Positions 32,057 through 40,415 of a stretch of 42,680 bases of DNA are shown piece by piece. The notes beneath the pieces were generated by a model. It saw only the letters and a list, made by a program, of their open reading frames with translations, was not told the DNA's origin and made no database searches. This DNA comes from Alphaproteobacteria bacterium (lineage in GTDB: Bacteria > Pseudomonadota > Alphaproteobacteria > Micavibrionales > UBA2020). Positions within the stretch are counted from its first letter, which is position 1. Each line of letters starts with the position of its first letter. The position numbers were made by a program, and so were the translations under genes. The stretch is from assembly GCA_021413445.1 (NCBI GenBank), contig JAIOQI010000066.1, positions 1 to 42,680 on the forward strand. Direction: 5' to 3'.

Positions 32057-33214
32057 TTATTTCTTCGCTTCTGTCAAATATGACTCGTTCAGAGCGCTAT
32101 GGGTAATCAAACCCTTGATTTCATCAGAGGCAAAGCCGAGAGACATCGGGCACGCGACATCGGGTACAACCGCCGCATCGTAAATCTCGGCAACCGCGCC
32201 GTCGATACGGAACCATTCCACGCAGGCGCCCGTTTTCAGGTCGATGACCTGCACGCCGCACCAGGGCTCGGAGTCCGCCGCCTTCAGCTTGGCATCCAGA
32301 GCCAGCCCCTCAAAACGCTCATAGCGCGGTTTTGACAGGCCGACAAAAGCATAGCCGTCGCGGAACGCCAGGCCGCGCAGAAAGCCGGGACAAAAGGTGA
32401 GCGGCTTGAATTCTTTTTTCTCCGTATCCACCCAGCCCAGTTCTCCCGTGCCGGAATTCAGCACCCACAGCTTGCCCTTGAACAGGCGCGGCGAATGCGG
32501 CATCGACAGCCCCTTGCAGACCACCTCGCCGGTGGCGACATCGATCACAACGCCGCCGTCCGACCGGCGGTCGCGCCAGCCGTCAATCGTGTTGGACTGG
32601 CTCACCGCCGTCACATAGCGCGGCTGGCCCTTGTCCATCGCCAGGCCGTTCAGGTGGCAGCGGTCTTCGCTGACAATCTGCGAGATGAAGGGCGGCTTCC
32701 AGACGGGCGTGAAGCTGTCGCGGGTGGAGGTGGTCGCCAGGCAATTGTACCGCGTGTTGACGAAAATAATTTCGCCGTTGGCCAGCAAGCCGACATCATG
32801 CGCATCCAGGACCCCGGTCGTATGCGTGAGGCGCGGCACAAAGCAGGCGTCATAGGTATGATTGATGAACTGCCCCTTCTCCAGGACGTTTTCAAAACGC
32901 TGGATTTGGAAAAGCGTCGCCAGAAGAAGGGTATTGCCCTCGGCATACAAGCCCATGGCCTTCTGGAACAGGCGCTCGTTAATCATCAGACCGCCTTTCG
33001 GGTTGCGTCCGAGAAGGTAGAACTTTCCGGACTGATACGACGTGATAGCCACGGAAATGCCCAGGCGCGCCAACAGGGCGACAAACCCCGGCGATACCGA
33101 GTAGGTCACCGTCGCTTTGCCGCTGGAGGCGTCTTTCGGCAGCGCCGGCTCGACATCGCCTGTATCGTTAGGTTTCATTAAATCCGCCGGTTTTTCGATT
33201 GCGGTGGCTTTCAT
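32057..33214 (-). CDS. TIGR03032 family protein
   Basis: 385 aa from ATG 33214 (a TTG at 33229 would add five residues). Conserved family features are visible: SYQSGKFYLLGRNPKGGLMI, ACFVPRLTHTTGVLDAHDVG, FVNTRYNCLATTS, FTPVWKPPFIS, DRCHLNGLAM, and GLSMPHSPRLFKGKLWVLNS, with a repeated blade-like pattern suggesting a beta-propeller. The biochemical function of this family is not known to me. No signal peptide, so cytoplasmic by prediction. It is upstream of the autotransporter on the same strand (93 bases to its TTG start), so the two may be co-transcribed. Confidence 0.82.
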   Translation of the reverse strand: MKATAIEKPADLMKPNDTGDVEPALPKDASSGKATVTYSVSPGFVALLARLGISVAITSYQSGKFYLLGRNPKGGLMINERLFQKAMGLYAEGNTLLLATLFQIQRFENVLEKGQFINHTYDACFVPRLTHTTGVLDAHDVGLLANGEIIFVNTRYNCLATTSTRDSFTPVWKPPFISQIVSEDRCHLNGLAMDKGQPRYVTAVSQSNTIDGWRDRRSDGGVVIDVATGEVVCKGLSMPHSPRLFKGKLWVLNSGTGELGWVDTEKKEFKPLTFCPGFLRGLAFRDGYAFVGLSKPRYERFEGLALDAKLKAADSEPWCGVQVIDLKTGACVEWFRIDGAVAEIYDAAVVPDVACPMSLGFASDEIKGLITHSALNESYLTEAKK

Positions 33215-33362
33215 ATTGGCTTTTCCCAAAATGGTTCATGTTGCTTGAAGTAAAACACGGAAACCGGCATTGAAGCAACCCGGTACCTCACGCGCCGTTT
33301 GACCGTCATCGAACCGTTCATCTGCGGGAAGCCACGTAACGATGAAACTGCAATTCTTAATA

Positions 33363-33391
33363 TTGACATTGGATTACCAACATATTATTTT
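33363..33391 (+). promoter_or_regulatory. Candidate promoter of the CDF-like gene
   Basis: A perfect TTGACA at 33363-33368, a 17-nt spacer and TATTTT at 33386-33391. Transcription would start about 20 nt before ATG 33420. Confidence 0.55.
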
Positions 33392-33419
33392 ACCTAATTA
33401 CCCTAACGAAGGTTCTTCA

Positions 33420-34214
33420 ATGAGCGATTCTCACCAGCACAGTCATGACGCGACAGCCGTCACGAACAAAAAACACAAGCGTGTTCTCGGCATTGTGGCA
33501 GCGATAAGCGCAGGCATGGTTTTTATCGAGGGGGGAATGAGTCTTTTTGCCAGGTCCACCGCCCTTTTTGCCGACATGCTGGATATGCTGGGTGATACCA
33601 TGAGCGCCGTTCTTGGCAGATACGGAGTGCGGAAGTCAGAACGATGGCAGGCTTTTGCCTCTCTTGCAAAAGGCGGTTTCATGCTGAGCCTTGGGCTTGG
33701 CGCTATGGCTGCGGCCGTCAGCACCATCTTTTTCCCCATCCTGCCCCTGGCGGGAACCATGGGGGTTGTCGCCCTGCTTGCCCTTGGCGCAAATGCCACT
33801 TGTTTTGCATTGCTGCATCCTCATCGTAACGATAATCTCAATATAAAATCCTCATATCTGTGTATCCGAAATGATATGATATCAAACGTCGGTGTTGCCC
33901 TTGCCGCCGCAGCCACCTATTTGTCTGCGTCTGTATGGCCGAATATTCTTGTTACTGCAATTGTATCAGGGCTCGTTATAAAATCATCCGTGGGAATTAT
34001 ACGGGATTCCGTCAAGATGCTGCGTCACTCTGCGCCTGGCAAAAAAGGCCAAGATGGTCAGGCCGCCCCCGCCGTTCAACCTGAACCTAAAATGAAACGC
34101 AGTTTCGGGATGGCCATCAGAAAAATATTCAACAAAAAGGCGGCGCCGGTCAAAGCTTCTGATGCTGTTAAAAACGTTTCTGCGCCGCCACCCCCCGCGC
34201 CCCCGGCAGTATAA
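33420..34214 (+). CDS. Cation diffusion facilitator-like membrane protein
   Basis: 264 aa from ATG 33420 (GAAGG 8 nt upstream; the frame is open to 33342). His-rich start HQHSHD, then about five to six hydrophobic helices. Helix 2 holds ALFADMLDMLGD, where Asp55 and Asp59 take the places of the CDF metal site, and helix 5 holds LCIRND, where Cys148 and Asp152 replace the usual His-x-x-x-Asp. So a CDF-type transporter with an altered fourth ligand, probably exporting a soft divalent metal or having lost transport. It lacks the usual cytoplasmic metallochaperone-like domain; instead there is a Lys/Ala/Pro-rich tail. AT-richer than flanking genes. Single gene; its own promoter at 33363-33391. 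Confidence 0.75.
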   Translation: MSDSHQHSHDATAVTNKKHKRVLGIVAAISAGMVFIEGGMSLFARSTALFADMLDMLGDTMSAVLGRYGVRKSERWQAFASLAKGGFMLSLGLGAMAAAVSTIFFPILPLAGTMGVVALLALGANATCFALLHPHRNDNLNIKSSYLCIRNDMISNVGVALAAAATYLSASVWPNILVTAIVSGLVIKSSVGIIRDSVKMLRHSAPGKKGQDGQAAPAVQPEPKMKRSFGMAIRKIFNKKAAPVKASDAVKNVSAPPPPAPPAV

Positions 34215-34262
34215 AAAAGTTGGAAGGGTTTTTTAAGGGAACTAGATAACCCCTTGAAAACA

Positions 34263-34349
34263 TGGTGGCCCTGGCCGGAATCGAACCGGCACACCCTTGC
34301 GAGTTCACGATTTTAAGTCGTGTGCGTCTACCAATTCCGCCACAGGGCC
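34263..34349 (-). tRNA. tRNA-Leu (anticodon UAA)
   Basis: 87 nt on the minus strand including encoded CCA. Acceptor stem GGCCCTG/CAGGGCC, D arm with GGAATTGGTAGAC, anticodon stem CACGA/TCGTG with loop CTTAAAA (anticodon TAA), long class II variable arm, T arm GTTCGATTC, discriminator A. Reads UUA codons. Located between the CDF-like gene and uvrC, opposite strand to both. Confidence 0.97.
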
Positions 34350-34419
34350 GCTTAAAGTCAGGACTTAAAAAAACCATTTTTTACTTATCAATTCAAGGCG
34401 TTTCTTATAAAACCAGTCT

Positions 34420-36222
34420 ATGACCCGAAAAACTCACCCCTCCGGCGCTCAAATAATTGAGTCCTTTGTCAAAACCCTGCCCGGCCTGCCCGGCATCTAC
34501 CGCATGCTGAATGCCGCGGGCGATGTGCTTTACGTCGGCAAGGCCAAGAACCTCAAAAAGCGCGTCGATAGCTACACCCAGCCGCAAAAGCAACCCCTCC
34601 GCATCCAGCGCATGATTGCGCAGACCGCCCATATGGAGTTCGCCACCACCCATACGGAAACGGAGGCGCTGCTGCTGGAAGCGAACCTGATTAAGAAACT
34701 GAAGCCGCGTTACAACATCCTGCTCCGCGACGACAAATCTTTCCCCTACATCCTGATTACCGGCGACCACGACTTCCCGCTGGTGACCAAGCATCGCGGC
34801 GCCAAAACCCGCAAGGGGGAATACTTTGGCCCCTTCGCCTCGGGCAGCGCCGTCAACGAAACCCTCGCCGTGCTGCACAAGGCTTTCATGCTGCGCAACT
34901 GCCCGGACAGCATCTTCGCCGAGCGCACCCGCCCCTGCCTGCAATACCAGATCAAGCGCTGCACCGCGCCCTGCGTCGCCAAAGTCTCGCGGGAAGAATA
35001 CGCGAAACAGGTGGATATGGCGCGGCAGTTCCTCTCCGGCAAAAGCCGCAAAATTCAGGAGCGCCTGGTCAGGGAAATGCAGGATGCCAGCGAGCGGCGG
35101 GACTTTGAAAGCGCCGCCGGCTTCCGCGACCGCATCCGCGCCCTGACACATATCCAGTCGCACCAGACCGTCCGCTTTGATGGCGATATTCATGCGCTGT
35201 ACCAGAAGGACGGGCTCAGCTGCGTGCAGGTGTTTTTCTTCCGCGGCGGGCAGAACTTCGGCAACCGCGCCTACTTCCCGCGCCATGAAACAGATGAAAC
35301 GCCGGAGGACATCCTCGCCGCCTTTATCATGCAGTTTTACGCCAACAAGCCGGTGCCGGAAGAAATCCTGGTCAATGTCAACGTCTCCGAAAAGCCGGTG
35401 ATGGCGAAGGCGCTCGACACCACCCTCACCCGCCCCGTTCGCGGCGGCAAAAAAGAGCTGCTCGACATGGCCGTGAAAAACGCCCGGGAAGCTTTGGAAA
35501 GAAAACGCGCCACCGACGCCAGCCAGAGCGAAATTCTTGAAAAACTCGCCGGACACTTCGGGCTGGACGCGCCGCCGGAGCGCATCGAGGTCTATGATAA
35601 CAGCCATATCTCCGGCACCCACGCGCTGGGGGCGATGATTGTCGCGGGGCCGGAAGGCTTCCAGAAATCCTCCTACCGCAAGTTCAACATGGATAACTCC
35701 GGCGACGACGTCGGCATGATGCGCGAGATGATTACCCGCCGCTTCCAGCCGCTGCTCAAGGACGACACAAACGCGCCGTGGCCCGATCTGCTGCTCATCG
35801 ACGGCGGCCAGGGACAGCTCAATGCCGTGCTGCAGGTGATGGCCGATCTCGGCGTTTCCGACGTCCCTGTCGTCGCCATCGCCAAGGGCCCGGACAGGAA
35901 TGCCGGACGGGAACGGTTCTTTATCCCCGGCAAGCCGCCCTTCAGCCTGGAGCCGAACGACCCGGTGCTGTACTTTTTGCAGCGGATACGCGACGAGGCA
36001 CACCGCTTCGCTATCACTTCCCATAGAGCGAAAAGATCGAAGGCCATCGCCGCCAACCCCCTCGACGAGGTCCCCAAAATCGGCGCCAAGCGCAAGAAAG
36101 CCCTGCTTCTCCACTTCGGCTCTGCGAAAGCAGTTGCGGAATCGGGGCTGGCTGATTTACAAAAGGTGGAGGGCATCAGCAAAGCCATGGCAAAAAAAAT
36201 TTATGATTTCTTCCATGAATAG
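34420..36222 (+). CDS. uvrC: Excinuclease ABC subunit C
   Basis: UvrC makes both incisions in nucleotide-excision repair. 600 aa: N-terminal GIY-YIG nuclease domain (LPGLPGIYRMLNAAGDVLYV and GKAKNLKKRV), a Cys-rich segment (RPCLQYQIKRCTAPCVAKVS), a UVR helix (SGKSRKIQERLVREMQDASE), the C-terminal RNase H-like nuclease domain (IEVYDNSHISGTHALGAMIV, DLLLIDGGQGQLNAVLQVM) and two helix-hairpin-helix motifs at the end (VPKIGAKRKKALLLHFGSAK). Followed after 14 nt by pgsA, a pairing common in Proteobacteria. Confidence 0.98.
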   Translation: MTRKTHPSGAQIIESFVKTLPGLPGIYRMLNAAGDVLYVGKAKNLKKRVDSYTQPQKQPLRIQRMIAQTAHMEFATTHTETEALLLEANLIKKLKPRYNILLRDDKSFPYILITGDHDFPLVTKHRGAKTRKGEYFGPFASGSAVNETLAVLHKAFMLRNCPDSIFAERTRPCLQYQIKRCTAPCVAKVSREEYAKQVDMARQFLSGKSRKIQERLVREMQDASERRDFESAAGFRDRIRALTHIQSHQTVRFDGDIHALYQKDGLSCVQVFFFRGGQNFGNRAYFPRHETDETPEDILAAFIMQFYANKPVPEEILVNVNVSEKPVMAKALDTTLTRPVRGGKKELLDMAVKNAREALERKRATDASQSEILEKLAGHFGLDAPPERIEVYDNSHISGTHALGAMIVAGPEGFQKSSYRKFNMDNSGDDVGMMREMITRRFQPLLKDDTNAPWPDLLLIDGGQGQLNAVLQVMADLGVSDVPVVAIAKGPDRNAGRERFFIPGKPPFSLEPNDPVLYFLQRIRDEAHRFAITSHRAKRSKAIAANPLDEVPKIGAKRKKALLLHFGSAKAVAESGLADLQKVEGISKAMAKKIYDFFHE

Positions 36223-36236
36223 GAAAGATTGAATTC

Positions 36237-36830
36237 ATGTCCACCTTCAAGCGCCACATCCCCAACCTGCTCTCCGCCTACCGCATCGCCATCGTGCCGG
36301 TGCTCACGGCGCTGTTCTTTGTCGGCGGCGAGTGCGCCACCTGGGTCAACGTGATCCTCTTTTTCTTCGCCTGCGTGTCGGATTATCTGGATGGCGAGAT
36401 CGCGCGCTCCACCGGGTACACTTCCATCTTCGGCAAATTCCTGGACGCCACTTCGGACAAAATACTGATCGGCAGCGTATTGCTTCTGCTGGTGGCGTTT
36501 GAGCGGCTGACCGGGCTATGGCTCATTCCGGCGCTCATCATCTTCATCCGGGAAATCCTGGTCTCGGGACTGCGCGAATTCCTGGGGCAATACAATATCT
36601 CGGTGCCAATCTCCCGCGCCGGAAAATACAAGACACTGACGCAGATGGTTGCCAGCGGCTTCCTGATGGCCGGCCCGGAGTACGGCCCCCATTTCATCCC
36701 GCATTCGTTTGAGATCGGCCAGGCCGCCTTCCTGCTGGCCACCGCCATGACGGCGATATCGGGATGGAGCTACCTGACCGCCGGCCTTGCCACCATCCGC
36801 AAGCTGGATAAAGGGAAGAAGAAAGGCTAA
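36237..36830 (+). CDS. pgsA: CDP-diacylglycerol-glycerol-3-phosphate 3-phosphatidyltransferase
   Basis: Makes phosphatidylglycerol phosphate, the committed step to phosphatidylglycerol and cardiolipin. 197 aa integral membrane protein. The CDP-alcohol phosphotransferase signature D-x2-D-G-x2-A-R-x8-G-x3-D-x3-D is complete, from SDYLDGEIARS to GKFLDATSDK. NLLSAYRIAIVPVL near the N-terminus and IFIREILVSGLREFL after the signature are PgsA-typical. It follows uvrC by 14 nt and overlaps the convergent EamA gene by 4 bases. Confidence 0.96.
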   Translation: MSTFKRHIPNLLSAYRIAIVPVLTALFFVGGECATWVNVILFFFACVSDYLDGEIARSTGYTSIFGKFLDATSDKILIGSVLLLLVAFERLTGLWLIPALIIFIREILVSGLREFLGQYNISVPISRAGKYKTLTQMVASGFLMAGPEYGPHFIPHSFEIGQAAFLLATAMTAISGWSYLTAGLATIRKLDKGKKKG

Positions 36831-37738
36831 ACCCCCGCCTCCACCGGCTTGAGCGCCGCCTGGCGGGTTTCGCGGTGAATGAGGTAAAGCCCGGCCAGAA
36901 TAATCAATACCGCGCCGATCATGACTTCCACGCCCGGTTTTTCCTCGAAGATATAATACCCGAGCAGCGCCCCCCAGATGATCTGCGTATAATGATAAGG
37001 CGCCACCACCGAGGCGGACGGCGCCTCCTGGAACGCGTAAGAGATGCACAACAGGCCGATGCTGCCCGTCACCGCCATCATCAAAAACAGCCCCCATTCG
37101 TAGGGCGTCGGCGGCAGATAATGGGTAAAGATAAAGGGTAGCGCGATTGCCATGCTCATGACCGAACCGCCCATGAACATGAAGGGGCGGCTTTCGCCGG
37201 AGCCGATATGCCGCACCAGCACCATCTGGCAGGCATAGGCCAGCGCGCTCAGCAGCACCAGGAAGGACCAGACGTTCAGCAGCTCCCCGCCGGGACGGAA
37301 AATGAACAGGATCACGGCAAACCCGAACAGGATCACGCCGAGGCGGCGGGAATCTATTTTGTCCTTGAGGAAATAGGACGACAACAGACCCACCCAGAGC
37401 GGTGCGGTGAACACCAGCGTATAAAAAGTCGTCAGATGCACATGCGGGAAGGCGAGAATATTGCAGATGCCGGTGATCTGCGACAGAAAAGCGCGAAAAA
37501 ACATCAGTTTTGGCTTTTTGGTGCTGAAGGCCTTTTTGCCTTCCTTGAACCAGCCATACGCCGCCATAAAGCAGATCACCATGCCGCTCAGCGTCAGCAT
37601 GATCTGCGAGAAGTGCAGCCGGCCCGCGAGCATCTTCAGCCCGGCATCGCCGAGATTGAAAAGACCATACCCGGCACAGGCCAACAGGACGGCAATAATG
37701 ACGTTCTTGCGGGCGGCGTGATGTGCTGCAGTGGTCAT
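36827..37738 (-). CDS. EamA/DMT-family permease
   Basis: 303 aa with ten predicted transmembrane helices made of two EamA repeats; the second repeat begins near SALAYACQMVLVRHIGSGES and contains VVAPYHYTQIIWGALLGYYI, typical of the family. Such permeases export or import metabolites; substrate unknown. It overlaps deoA by 4 bases (ATGA: the start ATG 37738 sits on the deoA stop), so translation is coupled to thymidine phosphorylase, hinting at a nucleoside-, base- or sugar-related substrate (inference). Confidence 0.92.
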   Translation of the reverse strand: MTTAAHHAARKNVIIAVLLACAGYGLFNLGDAGLKMLAGRLHFSQIMLTLSGMVICFMAAYGWFKEGKKAFSTKKPKLMFFRAFLSQITGICNILAFPHVHLTTFYTLVFTAPLWVGLLSSYFLKDKIDSRRLGVILFGFAVILFIFRPGGELLNVWSFLVLLSALAYACQMVLVRHIGSGESRPFMFMGGSVMSMAIALPFIFTHYLPPTPYEWGLFLMMAVTGSIGLLCISYAFQEAPSASVVAPYHYTQIIWGALLGYYIFEEKPGVEVMIGAVLIILAGLYLIHRETRQAALKPVEAGV

Positions 37739-39057
37739 GCCGCAATTCTCATCCGGACCAGCTCTCCGGAAATACCGGTTTTCCCGGCGGCTGTCATCGC
37801 TTGCGCCAAAACACCGGACATGTGCCGGAACCCGGCCTCGTCCTTGGCATGGATGGTGGCCAGCGGCCTGGCCCCCGGCCCCACCTCCTCGCCGATCTGC
37901 GCGACATTGGTGATGCCCACGGAATGATCGACAGTGTCGGAAGGCTTGGCGCGCCCGCCGCCCAGCTCGACAATGCCGATGCCGATGGCGCGGGCGTTCA
38001 CCGCCGACACCATGAATTTTTGCGGCGGATGAAAATCTTTGATGACCGGCGCGGCCTTCAGGTATTTCTCCGGCTTCTCCATCAGGTCGGCAGGACCGCC
38101 GAGCAGCTTCACCATCATGGAGAAATGTTCAGCGGCCTTGCCGTTCTTCAGCACCGCCTCGATCTTTTGCCGTGCTTCCTTGACGTCTTTGGCAAGCTTG
38201 CCGAGCACCAGCAGTTCCGCCGTCAGCGCCGCGGTCACCTCATAGAGGCGCGGATCGACGTTGCGGTTGTGCAGAAACTCGATCGCTTCTTTCACTTCCA
38301 GGGCATTGCCCGCCGTGCGTCCCAGCGTCTGGTTCATGTCGGTCAATAGCCCGACGGTCGGCAGCCCCGCGCCATTGGCGACCGTGACGATGCTTTCCGC
38401 CAGGGTTTTGGCGTCCTCGTATTTTTCCATGAAAGCGCCGGTGCCGAATTTCACGTCCATCACCAGCCCCTGCAAGCCGGCCGCCAGCTTCTTCGACAGG
38501 ATCGAGGCGGTAATCAGGTCCAGCGACTCGACCGTCGCCGTCACGTCGCGGATGGAATAAATGATGCGGTCGGCCGGCGCCAGGTCCGGCGTCGCGCCGA
38601 TGATCGCGCAGCCCGCCTCGCGCACCGCCTTTTTGAACAGCGCCACATCCGGCTGCGATTTATAGCCGGGGATGGAATCCATCTTGTCGAGCGTGCCGCC
38701 GGTATGCCCCAGCCCGCGCCCGGAGAGCATCGGCACAAACCCGCCGCAGGCCGCCACGATCGGCGCCAGCATCAGGCTGACCTTGTCGCCGATGCCGCCG
38801 GTGGAATGCTTGTCCAAGATCGGACCGGGGAGATTTTCGCGCGACCAATCCATCACCGTGCCCGACTGCGCCATCGCGGAGGTCAGCGCCACGCGCTCGT
38901 CCATCTCCATCTTTTTCAGCAGCACCGCCATGCAGAACGCCGCCACCTGCCCCTCGCTGACGCTTTTATTCGTCACGCCGGCGATAAACTCATTAATCTC
39001 GCCAGCGCTTAATTTCTGGCCGTCTCTTTTTTTGCGGATGATTTCCTGTGGAAGCAT
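37735..39057 (-). CDS. deoA: Thymidine phosphorylase
   Basis: Cleaves thymidine with phosphate to thymine and 2-deoxyribose-1-phosphate in nucleoside salvage. 440 aa with the family signature SGRGLGHTGGTLDKMDSIPG, preceded by the phosphate-binding segment DKHSTGGIGDKVSL, and N-terminal MLPQEIIRKKRDGQKLSAGE. The C-terminal pyrimidine phosphorylase domain shows AIGIGIVELGGGRAKPSDTV. AGGAGAGAAGG lies just upstream of ATG 39057. First gene of a two-gene unit with the EamA permease. deoC and deoD are not next to it. Confidence 0.95.
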   Translation of the reverse strand: MLPQEIIRKKRDGQKLSAGEINEFIAGVTNKSVSEGQVAAFCMAVLLKKMEMDERVALTSAMAQSGTVMDWSRENLPGPILDKHSTGGIGDKVSLMLAPIVAACGGFVPMLSGRGLGHTGGTLDKMDSIPGYKSQPDVALFKKAVREAGCAIIGATPDLAPADRIIYSIRDVTATVESLDLITASILSKKLAAGLQGLVMDVKFGTGAFMEKYEDAKTLAESIVTVANGAGLPTVGLLTDMNQTLGRTAGNALEVKEAIEFLHNRNVDPRLYEVTAALTAELLVLGKLAKDVKEARQKIEAVLKNGKAAEHFSMMVKLLGGPADLMEKPEKYLKAAPVIKDFHPPQKFMVSAVNARAIGIGIVELGGGRAKPSDTVDHSVGITNVAQIGEEVGPGARPLATIHAKDEAGFRHMSGVLAQAMTAAGKTGISGELVRMRIAA

Positions 39058-39167
39058 TTTACCTTCTCTCCTGAATTCGGGTGAATTCGTCAGAGACTCT
39101 ATTGCAATTCCCCTGTTTTAGGCCAGAATAATCTGACACTTCTTTCTTTGTGTTTATGGTAAAAATC

Positions 39168-40406
39168 ATGAGTTTGTTTGAAATCGCCGCCGTACTTTTG
39201 ACCGCTGCCGCCGTTGGCAGCTACGTCAACCACAAATGGATCAAGCTGCCGCTGACCATCGGCCTGATGCTGCTGGCCATGGCGGCGGGCCTGGTCGGGC
39301 TCTTGCTGCAAAATATCGGCTGGATCGGCCATGCCGGCATCGAGAAATTCCTGCAAAACATTGATTTCAGCGAGGTCGTGTTTCACGGCATGCTGTCGTT
39401 CCTGCTTTTTTCAGGCGCATTGCACATCAATATCGAAGACCTGAAAAGCGCCAAACTGCCGATCGCCGTCACGGCAACGGTCAGCACGTTCCTGTCCACA
39501 TTCCTGATCGGCTCCGCGTTTTACTTCCTGGCCAATGCCCTGAGCGTCACGCACATCTCCTGGCTTTATGCCCTGCTGTTCGGCGCCATCCTCTCGCCCA
39601 CCGACCCCATCGCCGTCCTGGCGATCATCAAAAAGATGGGCGCGCCAAAATCGATAGAAACGAAAATCGCTGGGGAATCCCTCTTTAACGACGGGGTGGC
39701 CATCGTCATCTTCCTGACCCTTCTGGGGCTGATTATGGCCGGTGCCGAACCGAAAATCTCGAGCACCCTCCTGCTGCTCCTGCAACAGGCCGGCGGCGGG
39801 TTGCTGGCAGGCGCCGCCCTCGGCTGGCTTGCCTGCCAAATGCTGCGGCGGACGGATGCCCATCACGTGCAGCTTCTCATTACGCTGGCGGTCGTCTCGG
39901 GCGGCTATCTGTTCGCCGAAAAGCTCCATGTCTCGGCTCCGCTGGCCATGGTCGTGGCCGGGATCATGATCGGCAATCAGGGCCGCACCAACGCCATATC
40001 GGATAAAGCGCGGGAACAGCTCGGTTTCTTCTGGGAGCTGATCGACGAAATATTGAATGCCGTCCTGTTCCTCCTGATCGGGCTGGAAATGATGGTGATC
40101 AAAATCGAGGGTTCCCTGGCGCTCCTTGCTCCCGTCTGCATTCTTGCGGCCTTGGCATCCCGCTATATCAGCGTCGCCATCCCCCTCCAACTGATGAAGC
40201 CCTGGTATGCCTTCACGAAGGGCACTTCCGCCGTCATGACCTGGGGCGGCCTGCGCGGCGCGCTTTCGATTGCCATGGTGCTGACCCTGCAGGAACAGCA
40301 TATCAAGGAACTGTTCTTGCCCTGCGTTTACGCGGTCGTCGTCTTCTCGATCGCCGTGCAGGGCCTGACCTTCGGCCGGCTGCTGAAGAAATACAACATG
40401 ACCTAA
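39168..40406 (+). CDS. CPA1-family Na+(K+)/H+ antiporter (NhaP type)
   Basis: 412 aa from ATG 39168 (MSLFEIAAVLL); starts at 39150 or 39156 would add a few residues, and none has a clear ribosome site. Twelve or so hydrophobic helices. GAILSPTDPIAVLAIIKKMG and AGESLFNDGVAIVIFLTLLG contain the CPA1 ion-binding region (the N-D pair of SLFNDG). Exchanges cytoplasmic Na+ or K+ for protons to keep pH and ion balance. No cytoplasmic regulatory domain: the protein ends soon after the last helix. Single gene between deoA (divergent) and the isocitrate dehydrogenase gene (9 nt downstream). Confidence 0.93.
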   Translation: MSLFEIAAVLLTAAAVGSYVNHKWIKLPLTIGLMLLAMAAGLVGLLLQNIGWIGHAGIEKFLQNIDFSEVVFHGMLSFLLFSGALHINIEDLKSAKLPIAVTATVSTFLSTFLIGSAFYFLANALSVTHISWLYALLFGAILSPTDPIAVLAIIKKMGAPKSIETKIAGESLFNDGVAIVIFLTLLGLIMAGAEPKISSTLLLLLQQAGGGLLAGAALGWLACQMLRRTDAHHVQLLITLAVVSGGYLFAEKLHVSAPLAMVVAGIMIGNQGRTNAISDKAREQLGFFWELIDEILNAVLFLLIGLEMMVIKIEGSLALLAPVCILAALASRYISVAIPLQLMKPWYAFTKGTSAVMTWGGLRGALSIAMVLTLQEQHIKELFLPCVYAVVVFSIAVQGLTFGRLLKKYNMT

Positions 40407-40415
40407 TGGAAAAAC

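Noticed and set aside
34215..34262. Terminator after tRNA-Leu
   Set aside because: Short AAGGG/CCCTT pairings and A/T runs are present, but no stable stem followed by a T tract on the minus strand.
34405..36114. 569-residue open frame on the minus strand across uvrC
   Set aside because: Shadow of uvrC; no recognisable domain, no ribosome site.
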